64,000 bases of DNA from Denitromonas sp. (GCF_034676725.1 NZ_JAUCBR010000004.1:573501-637500), one strand, 5' to 3'; counted from the first letter of the stretch, positions 37,887 to 46,382 are shown. Translations and numbers: made by a program. The notes: generated from the sequence alone by a model not told the origin.

Positions 37887-39595
37887 TCGAGGCGGAAACA
37901 CACCGCGCCATCGCGATTGCTGGCCAGCGACAAACGATAGCCCGCCTCACCGGCCAGGCGCGCCACCTGATACAGCCCCATCCCCAGACCGCTTTGCGAG
38001 GCGACCGGCGCGTGCATCAGCTGGCGGGCCAGCGGCGGCGGCATCGCCTCGCCATCGTCCTCGACCTCCAGCACCACCTGCCCCGACCGGCCGACAAGGC
38101 GCACCGTGATGCCCAGCCCCGGCGCCAGCAGGCGCTTGTCCAGCGCATTCTGCACCAGGTTGTCCACCACGCTGTTGAACACCACCGAGGGCACCCGCTC
38201 GCCCTCGAGTTCGCCGCTCGCGACAAAGCGCACACCGCTTGCCGCATGGCGGGCGCAGCACTCCTGCCACCACATGCCAAGCGGCACAGCCTCGCCAGCC
38301 ACCGCCTCGGGATGGTTCAGCTTGTCCAGCGTGCTGGCCAGGCGCCGGGTGATCACCGGGAGCTGGCGCGACACCAGCGTACGCAGCGCCGCCTCCTCCA
38401 CCTCCGGGCGAGCCGCCGTAAAGCACAGCGTGTTGAGTGACTGCAGCAGGTTCTTCACGTCATGCGTCAGCCGCGCGCCGGTCTCGTGAATGGCGCGCAG
38501 GTAAGACAGCGTCTCGAGCTGCCGGGCATGGCGCTTCTCGCGGCAGAACTCGGCCAGCATGCGCACCATGAGGCTGAAATGCCAGCTCAGGGCCGGACTC
38601 GGCGCCCGCCGCAGATAGAGCGTGACGGTCAGCCCCTCCTGGGTCAGCTGCCGCGCCACCGGCGCCGTCTCGCCAAACGTCCCCTCGCCCTCCGCCAGCC
38701 GCCAGTGACCACCGCACACGCCCGGGATGCGCAGCATCCGGCGGCAGGCCTGATCGGCAAGTGCGTCCGGCGTATCGGCCGACACCGACACACTGGCCAG
38801 CTCATGCAGCCATTCCTCAAACGACAGCCCGGTCGACAACACCCGCCGGGCGAACACCATCCCCAGTTGCGGCCCGCCCACGCTCGGATGCCAGGCCCAG
38901 GCCAGCACGAACAACACCATCGCCATCGCGAACAAGGCGGTCACCAGCGCCGCCAGATAGGGCAGGTGCAACAGCCACATGAAGGCAAAACCGCCCAGCG
39001 TGCTCAGGGCCAGCGCCAGGAACAGCAGGATGGCCGACAGGAAATCGATCGCCCCGGGCCGCCGGCTGGTCTCGCGCGCCGCCGGCAGCAGCATCACGAC
39101 CAGCGCCAGGGCTGGCAACACGGTCAGGGCCAGCACGTCGAACAGAGGCCGCTCGGCCACCGCCACCGGCACCACGCGCGGCAGCACCATCATGAACAGG
39201 CTGCACACCAGATAGGCCACGGCCAGCTGATAGGGCAGCCGTCCGCGTGCCGTGATTTCGGCAAACGCCCCGCCGCCAATCACGCCCGCCAGCACCATCA
39301 GCCAGATCGCCAGCACGCCCCAGGACATGGTCAGCAAGAACACGACGATGAGCGCCGCCATGACCAGCAGGTCCCGCGTCGCGAGCCGGTAGCCGCCGCG
39401 CACCACCGGCTGCCAGATCAGGAACACCCCGAGATGCGCCAGCAGCAGCGTCCGCCCGACCAGGGACTCGACCCCCTGCAGCATGCCCAGATGCAGCACG
39501 ATCAACGATGCGCCGAGCAGCCGGCTCGGCGTGCGTCCGAACCAGCGCCACGGCGCCAGCCACCGGGGATGTGTGGCGATGTTGTCGCGAGTCAT
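37868..39595 (-). CDS. Membrane sensor histidine kinase (GAF-like plus HK), partner of the pilus regulator
   Basis: 575 residues: about eight hydrophobic helices (residues 25-270), a GAF-like segment (about 290-385), a dimerisation/phosphoacceptor helix with RLTHDVKNLLQSLNTL, and a HATPase domain with the N box VDNLVQNALDKR and glycine motifs EVEDDGEAMP and SGLGMGLY. The architecture resembles PrsK-type kinases that pair with sigma-54 regulators. It is the only kinase in the window and the regulator at 23214 is the only receiver protein, so pairing is likely but unproven. The start at 39595 (MTRDNIATHP) is the best of several; an ATG at 39604 is possible. Confidence 0.85.
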   Translation of the reverse strand: MTRDNIATHPRWLAPWRWFGRTPSRLLGASLIVLHLGMLQGVESLVGRTLLLAHLGVFLIWQPVVRGGYRLATRDLLVMAALIVVFLLTMSWGVLAIWLMVLAGVIGGGAFAEITARGRLPYQLAVAYLVCSLFMMVLPRVVPVAVAERPLFDVLALTVLPALALVVMLLPAARETSRRPGAIDFLSAILLFLALALSTLGGFAFMWLLHLPYLAALVTALFAMAMVLFVLAWAWHPSVGGPQLGMVFARRVLSTGLSFEEWLHELASVSVSADTPDALADQACRRMLRIPGVCGGHWRLAEGEGTFGETAPVARQLTQEGLTVTLYLRRAPSPALSWHFSLMVRMLAEFCREKRHARQLETLSYLRAIHETGARLTHDVKNLLQSLNTLCFTAARPEVEEAALRTLVSRQLPVITRRLASTLDKLNHPEAVAGEAVPLGMWWQECCARHAASGVRFVASGELEGERVPSVVFNSVVDNLVQNALDKRLLAPGLGITVRLVGRSGQVVLEVEDDGEAMPPPLARQLMHAPVASQSGLGMGLYQVARLAGEAGYRLSLASNRDGAVCFRLDQAVAA

Positions 39596-39651
39596 GCCCG
39601 CCATTGTAGTGAATGTCCGGCGCCACCACGCGGCGGCCACACGCCTCACGC

Positions 39652-39719
39652 AAAAGTGACGAGATGATGACATCGAGCGTCGATATTTCGACACCCGCCG
39701 TCAGCGATTCGTCACTTTT
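39652..39719. promoter_or_regulatory. Inverted repeat upstream of the sigma-54 promoter (possible activator site)
   Basis: Perfect 11-base arms AAAAGTGACGA (39652-39662) and its complement (39709-39719), with the smaller palindrome GTCGATATTTCGAC at 39679-39692 between them. They lie about 70-140 bases before the predicted start of pilin transcription, the usual place for enhancer-binding protein sites. Binding by the local regulator is an inference. Confidence 0.5.
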
Positions 39720-39764
39720 TCCCGCATTCCAGGCGCATGCGCCATATGACCTTCGAAATAGGCC

Positions 39765-39778
39765 GGCACGCTACTTGC
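39765..39778 (+). promoter_or_regulatory. Sigma-54 (RpoN) promoter of the pilin gene
   Basis: GGCACG-N4-TTGC with the diagnostic GG-N10-GC spacing: GG at 39765-39766 and GC at 39777-39778. This matches the -24/-12 consensus at every invariant base. Transcription would start near 39790, leaving a leader of about 20 bases with GGAGA before the pilin ATG. Confidence 0.85.
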
Positions 39779-39809
39779 TTTATCCTTGGCGTATCGTGGA
39801 GACCGATCA

Positions 39810-40466
39810 ATGAAACGTACCCCCCGAAGCAAACAGCGCGGCTTCACCCTGGTTGAAATCGCGGTCGTTCTGGTCATCATCGGCCTGCTGCTTGGCGGCG
39901 TGCTGAAAGGGCAGGAGCTGATCAACAGCGCCAAGGTGAAGAGCCTGGTCCAGGAGTTCAACAGCGTATCGACCATGGTCTACGGCTACCAGGACCGGTT
40001 TCGCTTCCTGCCGGGCGACGATCCGCGAGTGGCTGACCATGTCAACGGCACCCTGGCGACCACCCCCGCCAACAGCACCGGCAACAGCCGCATCAATGGC
40101 GCCTGGGACTCGGCCACCGCAACCGATGAGTCGTTCCTGTTCTGGCAGCATGTGCGGCTCGCCGGCCTGGCTTCCGGCGCCACCGCCGTCGGCGACGCCA
40201 ACTACCTCGAGCTGAACGTCGAGAACGGCCGCATTGGCGTCAGCAGCGAGAACCCGACGTCGAATTCAGCCAACTTTCCCGGCCAGTTCTATGTGTGCTC
40301 CGGCGGCCTGACCACGCGCTTCGCCCGCCAGATCGACACCACCATGGACGATAGCGTCACCAACACCGGCGCCGTGCGCACACTGCGCGCCGACGGCACG
40401 CTGGTAGCGCTGACTGCCGCCGACGAAGGCGACGGCAACTTCTACACCGTCTGCGCGGCTTACTAA
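39810..40466 (+). CDS. Type IV prepilin, probable major pilin of the MSHA-like system
   Basis: 218 residues with the leader MKRTPRSKQRG and mature start FTLVEIAVVLVIIGLLLGG (Phe+1, Glu+5). The domain contains FRFLPGDDPR, SFLFWQHVRLAGL and two cysteines (YVCSGG, VCAAY) positioned to form a C-terminal disulfide loop, as in type IV pilins. It stands apart from the operon under its own sigma-54 promoter, which argues for it being the abundant subunit. The start ATG 39810 has GGAGA 7 bases upstream. Its stop overlaps the stop of the convergent antiporter gene by 3 bases. Confidence 0.9.
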   Translation: MKRTPRSKQRGFTLVEIAVVLVIIGLLLGGVLKGQELINSAKVKSLVQEFNSVSTMVYGYQDRFRFLPGDDPRVADHVNGTLATTPANSTGNSRINGAWDSATATDESFLFWQHVRLAGLASGATAVGDANYLELNVENGRIGVSSENPTSNSANFPGQFYVCSGGLTTRFARQIDTTMDDSVTNTGAVRTLRADGTLVALTAADEGDGNFYTVCAAY

Positions 40467-42433
40467 ACCCCCTGCATCAAGCGCTGCTCGGCCAGTTCCA
40501 GATTTCCCGGCACGCCGAGCAGCACCACCACATCACCCGCCTCGATCCGCGTCTCCAGCCCGGGGCTGAGGCCGCGGATATTGCGCCGGCGTACGGCCGA
40601 GACGCTCACGTTCAGCACCGCGAAATCCATCTCGCCGATGGTCTGGCCCACCGACCCGGCCCCCGGCGGGATCGCCACCGAGTGCAGGCGCAGCTGCTGT
40701 GACTCAGGCCCGTCGGAGACATCGTCTGCCCCATGGAACAACCCCTGCATCAGCGCATAACGCTGGTTGCGGATCTGGCGGATACGGCGCAGCACGCGGT
40801 TGAGCGGCACGCCGATCAGCGCCAGCGCATGCGAGGCCAGCATGATGCTGCCCTCGAAGGCTTCGGTCACCACCTCGGCCGCGCCCGCATCGGACAGTTT
40901 GGCCATCTCGGCCTCATCCACCGCCCGGGCCACCACCGGCAGACCCGGCCGGATGGCCTGCACATGGTGGATCACCCGTAGCGCGGCATCGACGCCAGAG
41001 AACGACACCACCACCGCGCTGGCGCGCATCACCCCGGCGGCCTGCAGTGTCTCGTGGCGGGCGGCGTCGCCATAGACCACGGTGTCCCCCGCCGCACCGG
41101 CCTCGCGCACCCGCTCGGGGTCGAGGTCGAGCGCTACATAGCTCACGCCTTCCTGTTCAAAGAACCGGGCCAGGTGCTGGCCACTGCGACCGTAACCGCA
41201 AATCACGATATGACCCGTGGTATTCAGGCTCTGGGCGGCCACCCGGGTCAGCTCCATCGAGCGCATCAGCCATTCGGACGCCACGAAGCGCATCACCAGC
41301 TTGTCGCTGATCTGCACGATCAGCGGCGCCACCAGCATCGACAGCACCAGCGCGGCCACCGTCACCTGCAGCAGCGCCGGCGACAGCAAATCGAGGCCGT
41401 CGATCTGCGAGATCAGCACGAAGCCGAACTCGCCGCCCGCGCACAGCCACAGCCCGGTGCGCATCGCCGTCCCCGGCGTCCCGCCGAAGGCGCGCGAGGC
41501 CCCGGCCGCCACCACCAGCTTGAGCACCAGCAAGGCGAGCACCATGCCGAGCACGGCCGGCAGGTTGAGGAGGATTTCGCCCACATCGAGGAACATGCCG
41601 ACGGTGACGAAGAACAGGCCGAGCAGCACATCGCGGAAGGGTTTGATGTCCTCCTCCACCTGGTAGCGGTACTCGGTTTCGGAGATCAGCATGCCGGCCA
41701 GGAAGGCGCCGAGCGCCAGCGACAGGCCCACCAGCTCGCTCAACCAGGCCAGCCCCAGGGTGATCAGCAACACGTTGAGCATGAACAGCTCGCCCGAGCG
41801 CCGCCGCGCCACCAGGGTGAACCAGGCGCGCATCAGGCGCTGGCCGAACACCAGCACCAGGGCAAGCATGGCGGCCGCCTTGAGGGCCGCCACCGACAGC
41901 GTCGCGAACAAGGTGTCGCCGGATTGCGACAGCGCCGGAATCAGGATCAGCAGCGGCACCACGGCAATGTCCTGGAACAGCAGCACGCCGATGACCTCGC
42001 GGCCGTGGCGGGACTCCAGCTCCATCCGGTCGGTCAGCAGCTTGGACAGGATCGCCGTCGACGACATGGTCAGGATGCTGCCCAAGGCAAAGCTGGTCAG
42101 CAGCCCCAGCCCCAGCGCCCAGCCAATGAGCATCGACAGCGCAATCGAACCGGCCACCTGCGCCGCGCCCAGACCGAAAACGATGCGCTTCATCGCCACC
42201 AGCCGCGGCAGCGAAAACTCCAGGCCGATGGAGAACATCAGGAACACCACGCCGAACTCTGCCAGGTGGCGCGCGCCGGTCGAGTCCTCCATCAGGTTCA
42301 GGGCATGCGGCCCCACGGCGGCGCCAACCAGCAGATAGCCGAGCACCGGCGGCAGGTTGATGCTACGAAACACGCCCACCACCAGCACGGCGGCGGCGAG
42401 CAGCAACAGGACAAGCTCCAGGGTATTGACCAT
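40463..42433 (-). CDS. Kef-type (CPA2) monovalent cation:proton antiporter with RCK domains
   Basis: K+/H+ or Na+/H+ antiporter of the KefB/KefC/YbaL family. 656 residues: about 12 membrane helices (1-380) with the CPA2 motif GVVFLMFSIGLEFSLPRL and FLAGMLISETEYRYQ, then an RCK_N nucleotide-binding domain (HIVICGYGRSGQHLARFFE, about 405-520) and an RCK_C domain at the C terminus (about 565-650). No adjacent KefF/KefG-like oxidoreductase is present, so glutathione gating is not indicated. Confidence 0.9.
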   Translation of the reverse strand: MVNTLELVLLLLAAAVLVVGVFRSINLPPVLGYLLVGAAVGPHALNLMEDSTGARHLAEFGVVFLMFSIGLEFSLPRLVAMKRIVFGLGAAQVAGSIALSMLIGWALGLGLLTSFALGSILTMSSTAILSKLLTDRMELESRHGREVIGVLLFQDIAVVPLLILIPALSQSGDTLFATLSVAALKAAAMLALVLVFGQRLMRAWFTLVARRRSGELFMLNVLLITLGLAWLSELVGLSLALGAFLAGMLISETEYRYQVEEDIKPFRDVLLGLFFVTVGMFLDVGEILLNLPAVLGMVLALLVLKLVVAAGASRAFGGTPGTAMRTGLWLCAGGEFGFVLISQIDGLDLLSPALLQVTVAALVLSMLVAPLIVQISDKLVMRFVASEWLMRSMELTRVAAQSLNTTGHIVICGYGRSGQHLARFFEQEGVSYVALDLDPERVREAGAAGDTVVYGDAARHETLQAAGVMRASAVVVSFSGVDAALRVIHHVQAIRPGLPVVARAVDEAEMAKLSDAGAAEVVTEAFEGSIMLASHALALIGVPLNRVLRRIRQIRNQRYALMQGLFHGADDVSDGPESQQLRLHSVAIPPGAGSVGQTIGEMDFAVLNVSVSAVRRRNIRGLSPGLETRIEAGDVVVLLGVPGNLELAEQRLMQGV

Positions 42434-42494
42434 GCGTTCTGCCAGTTGTCCTCAATCCGCGGGGCATCGGGCCGAAAGGGCGGCCACGGCCTTC

Positions 42495-42503
42495 TGATAT
42501 ACT
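42495..42503 (+). promoter_or_regulatory. Candidate extended -10 promoter for kdsD-lptCA
   Basis: TGATATACT (TG extension plus TATACT, -10 at 42498-42503), about 40 bases before the kdsD ATG. No clear -35 is seen at 17 bases. Confidence 0.45.
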
Positions 42504-42542
42504 TTTTCGTCCAAGTTTAACCGCAATCTCCAACCCGCCCCA

Positions 42543-43532
42543 ATGCCCCGCCCCGACGCCTTTTCGCCGGAAGCCTGCCTGGCGCAGGCCCGCCGCGTCC
42601 TCACCATCGAGGCCAACGCCATCTCCGCCCTGATCCCGCGGCTCGATGCGTCGTTCCCGCGCGCCGTGGACCTGATCCTCGCCGCGCCCGGGCGGGTGGT
42701 GGTGAGCGGCATCGGCAAGACCGGCCACATCGGGCGCAAGCTGGCCGCCACGCTGGCCAGCACCGGCACGCCGGCCTATTTCGTGCACGCCGCCGAGGCG
42801 GCCCATGGCGACCTCGGCATGATCACCTCGGCCGATGTCGTCATTGCGCTCTCCCACTCCGGCAGCAGCGCCGAACTGCTCACCATCGTGCCGCTGGTCA
42901 AGCGCCAGGGCGCGCGGCTGATCGCGATCACCGGCAACGCCGGCTCGCCGCTGGCCCGCGAAGCCGATGTGCATCTCGATGCGGGCGTCAGCGAAGAGGC
43001 GTGCCCACTCAACCTTGCCCCGACCGCCAGCACCACCGCGGCGCTGGCCATGGGCGACGCCCTGGCCGTCGCGCTGCTCGATGCGCGCGGTTTTGGCGAG
43101 GCCGACTTCGCCCGCAGCCATCCCGGCGGCGCACTGGGCCGGCGCCTGCTCACCCATGTGCGCGACGTCATGCGCAGCGGCCCCGCCCTGCCGCTGGTGC
43201 CACCGACAGCCAGCGTCCCCGATGCGCTGCTCGAGATGTCGCGCGGCGGCATGGGCATGGCCATTGTTGCCGACGCCAACGGCCATCCGGCCGGCATCTT
43301 CACCGACGGCGACCTGCGCCGGGCCCTGGCTGGCACCGATGACATTCGCCACGCACCGCTCGGCGCGCTGATGACCCGCAACCCGCGCAGCATCGGCCCC
43401 GACGCCCTCGCCGCCGAGGCCGCCGAACTGATGGAGCGCCATCGCATCAACCAGCTTCTCGTCGTCGACGCCGAGGGCATTCTCGTCGGCGCGCTGAACA
43501 TGCACGACCTGATGCAGGCCAAGGTCATCTGA
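42543..43532 (+). CDS. kdsD: D-arabinose 5-phosphate isomerase
   Basis: Makes arabinose 5-phosphate from ribulose 5-phosphate for Kdo in LPS. 329 residues: an SIS domain (VVSGIGKTGHIGRKLAATLAS; SHSGSSAELL; catalytic His in FARSHPGGALGRRLL) and two CBS domains (about 205-329). The length is normal for KdsD/KpsF. It lies 9 bases before lptC. The KDO-8-P phosphatase gene kdsC, which usually sits between kdsD and lptC, is absent here. Confidence 0.94.
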   Translation: MPRPDAFSPEACLAQARRVLTIEANAISALIPRLDASFPRAVDLILAAPGRVVVSGIGKTGHIGRKLAATLASTGTPAYFVHAAEAAHGDLGMITSADVVIALSHSGSSAELLTIVPLVKRQGARLIAITGNAGSPLAREADVHLDAGVSEEACPLNLAPTASTTAALAMGDALAVALLDARGFGEADFARSHPGGALGRRLLTHVRDVMRSGPALPLVPPTASVPDALLEMSRGGMGMAIVADANGHPAGIFTDGDLRRALAGTDDIRHAPLGALMTRNPRSIGPDALAAEAAELMERHRINQLLVVDAEGILVGALNMHDLMQAKVI

Positions 43533-43541
43533 GCCCGCCGC

Positions 43542-44117
43542 ATGCGCGTCAACGCCCAGCACTTCTACCCGATCGCCGCCCTCGCCGCACTGGCGGCCGG
43601 CAGCCTCTGGCTCGACCGGGTCAGTCAGGATCCCAACGCCGCGCCCACGCCCCAGGCCCTGCGCGGCCCCGACGTCATCATCGAGCAGATGGCGCTGACC
43701 CGCTTCGATCTCAGCGGCGCGGTGCAGTACACCATCGACGCACAGCGGATGACGCACTTTCCCGCCCAGTCTCAATCCGAACTGACCGCCCCGGTCGTCC
43801 ACTACCTGCGCGACGGCATGCAGCTGCGCCTCACCGCCGATCACGGCCTCACGCGCGATGACGGCGAACGTGTCGACCTCAAAGGGCAGGTCCGCGCCGC
43901 GCGCACCCTCCCCGGCAAGCCGGTGGCCACCTACGCCTCCGACACGCTGGTGCTGTGGCCCAACACCGAACAGGCCAAATCGGTCGACCCGGTCGTGCTC
44001 ACCCAGGACGGCGCGGTCGTCAACAGCAACGGCATGACCGCCAGCAACCTGTTCGGCGAGATCACCCTCACTGGCGGCGTCGTCGCCAACCTGCCCATCA
44101 AGCGGAAGCAACCATGA
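43542..44117 (+). CDS. lptC: LPS export ABC transporter periplasmic protein LptC
   Basis: Single-span inner-membrane protein that passes LPS from LptBFG to LptA. 191 residues with one N-terminal helix (YPIAALAALAAGSLWL) and a beta-jellyroll OstA-like fold (GPDVIIEQMALTRFDLSGAVQYTIDAQRM). It overlaps lptA by 4 bases. Confidence 0.92.
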   Translation: MRVNAQHFYPIAALAALAAGSLWLDRVSQDPNAAPTPQALRGPDVIIEQMALTRFDLSGAVQYTIDAQRMTHFPAQSQSELTAPVVHYLRDGMQLRLTADHGLTRDDGERVDLKGQVRAARTLPGKPVATYASDTLVLWPNTEQAKSVDPVVLTQDGAVVNSNGMTASNLFGEITLTGGVVANLPIKRKQP

Positions 44118-44638
44118 ATACTCGCCTCTGTCTGCTCGCCCTGACCGCCAGCCTGTGGGCCGGCCATGCGATCGCCGAACGCGCCGACCGCACCCAGCCG
44201 GTCAACATCGAGGCCGACAAGGTCACCGTCGACGAGCGCAAGAAGATCCACCTCTTCGAAGGCAAGGTCGTCCTCACCCAGGGCACGCTGGAGATCCGCG
44301 GCGACACGCTCACCGTCACCCAGGACGACGACGGCTTCCAGAAGGGGGTGGCCACCAGCCACGGCAACGGCCTGGCGCGCTTCAAGCAAAAACGCGACGG
44401 CACCGGCGAATACGTCAACGGCAGTGCCGAACGCATCGAGTACGACGGGCGCACCCAGATGACCCACCTCTATGTCCGCGCCCATGTCACCAGCGGCAAG
44501 GACGAGGTCCGCGGCGAATTCATCGAGTACGACGGCTACACCGGCCAGTACGTGGTCACCAACAGCGGCTCCAAGTCCGCCACCACGGGCGGCTCGAGCC
44601 GGGTCCGCGCTGTCATTCAGCCCAAAACGGCCCCCTGA
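44114..44638 (+). CDS. lptA: LPS transport periplasmic protein LptA
   Basis: Periplasmic bridge protein that carries LPS to the outer membrane. 174 residues with a signal peptide (LCLLALTASLWAGHAIA) and an OstA_A fold (QPVNIEADKVTVDERKKIHLFEGKV-like strands). The ATG at 44114 overlaps the lptC stop. In most relatives lptB and rpoN follow; here an enoyl-CoA hydratase gene follows after 56 bases. Confidence 0.93.
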   Translation: MNTRLCLLALTASLWAGHAIAERADRTQPVNIEADKVTVDERKKIHLFEGKVVLTQGTLEIRGDTLTVTQDDDGFQKGVATSHGNGLARFKQKRDGTGEYVNGSAERIEYDGRTQMTHLYVRAHVTSGKDEVRGEFIEYDGYTGQYVVTNSGSKSATTGGSSRVRAVIQPKTAP

Positions 44639-44694
44639 CCCCGAAACAACCATAAGACGGGCCCGGCCCGATCGACAACACAAGGAGAAACGCA

Positions 44695-45471
44695 GTGAGC
44701 TACGAGAACATCCTGGTGGAAACGCGCGGCCGCGTCGGCCTCATCACCCTCAACCGGCCCAAGGCACTCAACGCCCTCAACGACGTGCTGGTCGACGAAG
44801 TCGGTGCCGCGCTGGACGCCTTCGAGTCGGACGACGGCATCGGCGCCATCGTCATCACCGGCTCAGAAAAAGCCTTCGCCGCCGGTGCCGACATCGGCGC
44901 CATGGCCAAGTTCTCGTACATGGACGCCTACCTGAGCGACTACATCACCCGCAACTGGGAACGCGTCAAGACCTGCCGCAAGCCGATCATCGCCGCGGTG
45001 GCCGGCTACGCCCTGGGTGGCGGCTGCGAAATGGCCATGGCCTGCGACATCATCATCGCCGCCGACACCGCCAAGTTCGGACAGCCGGAGATCAAGCTCG
45101 GCATCCTGCCCGGCGCCGGCGGCACCCAGCGCCTGCCCCGCGCCGTCAGCAAGGCCAAGGCCATGGACATGTGCCTGACCGCCCGCATGATGGATGCCGA
45201 GGAAGCCGAACGCGCCGGTCTGGTCTCGCGCATCGTGCCCGCCGACAAACTGCTCGACGAAGCCCTCGCCGCCGCCGAAACCATCGCCGGCTTCTCGCTG
45301 CCGGTGGTCATGATGATCAAGGAGTCAGTCAATCGCGCCTACGAGTCCGGCCTCTCCGAAGGCCTGCTCTTCGAACGCCGCGTGTTCCACTCGGCCTTTG
45401 CGCTGGACGACCAGAAAGAAGGCATGGCCGCCTTCGTCGAAAAGCGGGCCCCCGACTTCAAGCACCGCTGA
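44695..45471 (+). CDS. Enoyl-CoA hydratase (crotonase family)
   Basis: Hydrates 2-enoyl-CoA in fatty acid beta-oxidation and can supply (S)-3-hydroxyacyl-CoA. 258 residues. Oxyanion-hole segments AFAAGADIGAM and ALGGGCEMAMACD are present, as are the catalytic glutamates in KFGQPEIKLGILPGAGGTQRLPR. This is the classical two-Glu active site of true hydratases. The start is GTG 44695 with a strong AAGGAGA 6-7 bases upstream. It lies between lptA and a phasin gene; a link to PHA or short-chain acyl-CoA turnover is plausible but not shown. Confidence 0.93.
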   Translation: MSYENILVETRGRVGLITLNRPKALNALNDVLVDEVGAALDAFESDDGIGAIVITGSEKAFAAGADIGAMAKFSYMDAYLSDYITRNWERVKTCRKPIIAAVAGYALGGGCEMAMACDIIIAADTAKFGQPEIKLGILPGAGGTQRLPRAVSKAKAMDMCLTARMMDAEEAERAGLVSRIVPADKLLDEALAAAETIAGFSLPVVMMIKESVNRAYESGLSEGLLFERRVFHSAFALDDQKEGMAAFVEKRAPDFKHR

Positions 45472-45800
45472 TCCGCGCCGGGGACGGGCGCAACGCCCGC
45501 CCCCCCCCTTCGCCCCTCCGGGCCGCGCCCTGCGGCCCGTCGCTGCACCGTCACATCCCGGCAACACCCCGCTGACACACTGCAGCAGCACCGCCCGACC
45601 TGCATACCATTGCACCTGGAAAGCACCGCAAACGCGCGTTTGAATGGCCGTTTGCAAGCTTATGTTTTGTATCAATTATTTTTCGCGCACCCCGATTGTG
45701 CGTCGCAACATTTCGGTTGACATCCGAATTCCTGCGCCTATAATCCGAACCATGACGCATCGCAGCATTTTGTGATCATCACTTAACTCAGGAGAAACAC
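45472..45800. other. Intergenic region between enoyl-CoA hydratase and phasin genes
   Basis: 329 bases without a gene. It holds a C9 run (45500-45508), a perfect 14-base palindrome CAAACGCGCGTTTG at 45629-45642 that also pairs with CGTTTGC at 45649-45655, an AT-rich tract (about 45661-45684), the phasin promoter, and a short palindrome GTGATCATCAC in the phasin leader (about 45773-45783). The palindromes are candidate operators; no regulator gene is nearby. Confidence 0.6.
45717..45744 (+). promoter_or_regulatory. Consensus sigma-70 promoter of the phasin gene
   Basis: Perfect TTGACA (45717-45722) and perfect TATAAT (45739-45744) with a 16-base spacer. The start of transcription is expected near 45751, about 50 bases before the phasin ATG. 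It is the best sigma-70 match seen in the window and predicts high expression. Confidence 0.88.
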
Positions 45801-46361
45801 ATGTTCGCTACCCCCGAGCAATTCGCCGCCACCAACAAGGCCAACATCGAAACCGTGCTGACGCTGGCCAACGCCGCCTTCGCCAGTGCCGAGCGTCTGG
45901 CTGCCCTGAACCTGAACACCGCTCGCGTCTTCCTGGAAGACGGCGTGGCCAACACCAAGGCCCTGATGGCCGTCAAGGATGCGCAGGAGTTCGTGACCCT
46001 GCAGAGCACCCTGGCCCAGCCGGCTGTCGAGAAGATGGTTGCCTACGCACGCAGCGTTTACGAAATCGCCACTCAGAGCCAGGACGAAGTGTCCAAGCTG
46101 ATGGAAGGCCAGATCGCTGAAGTGAACAAGGGCGTTGCCGAAGCCCTGGACAAGGCTGCCAAGTCGGCCCCCGCTGGCTCCGACGTGGCCGTGGCTGCTG
46201 TCAAGTCCGCCATCGCCGCCGCCAACTCGGCCTACGACAGCATGAACAAGGCTGCCAAGCAGGTCGCCGAGATCGCCGAAGCCAACGTTGCCGCTGCCAC
46301 CAGCGCCACCGTCAAGGCCGTGGGCACCGCCCAGAAGGCCGGCGCCAAGAAAGCTGCCTGA
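45801..46361 (+). CDS. Phasin family protein
   Basis: Phasins coat polyhydroxyalkanoate granules and control their size and number. 186 residues of the phasin_2 type: FATPEQFAATNKANIET opening, long amphipathic helices with an Ala/Lys-rich C-terminal tail (QKAGAKKAA), no Cys. Strong AGGAGA ribosome site 7 bases before the ATG. It is monocistronic between a consensus promoter and a perfect terminator, and its codon use is narrower than that of its neighbours, all fitting an abundant structural protein. No PHA synthase gene is in the window. Confidence 0.93.
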   Translation: MFATPEQFAATNKANIETVLTLANAAFASAERLAALNLNTARVFLEDGVANTKALMAVKDAQEFVTLQSTLAQPAVEKMVAYARSVYEIATQSQDEVSKLMEGQIAEVNKGVAEALDKAAKSAPAGSDVAVAAVKSAIAAANSAYDSMNKAAKQVAEIAEANVAAATSATVKAVGTAQKAGAKKAA

Positions 46362-46382
46362 TCGGCAACTGACTTGATGTCA

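Noticed and set aside
23214..39595. PEP-CTERM/exosortase (EPS) system suggested by the PrsK/PrsR-like pair
   Set aside because: No exosortase, PEP-CTERM protein or polysaccharide gene is present; the neighbours are pilus genes.
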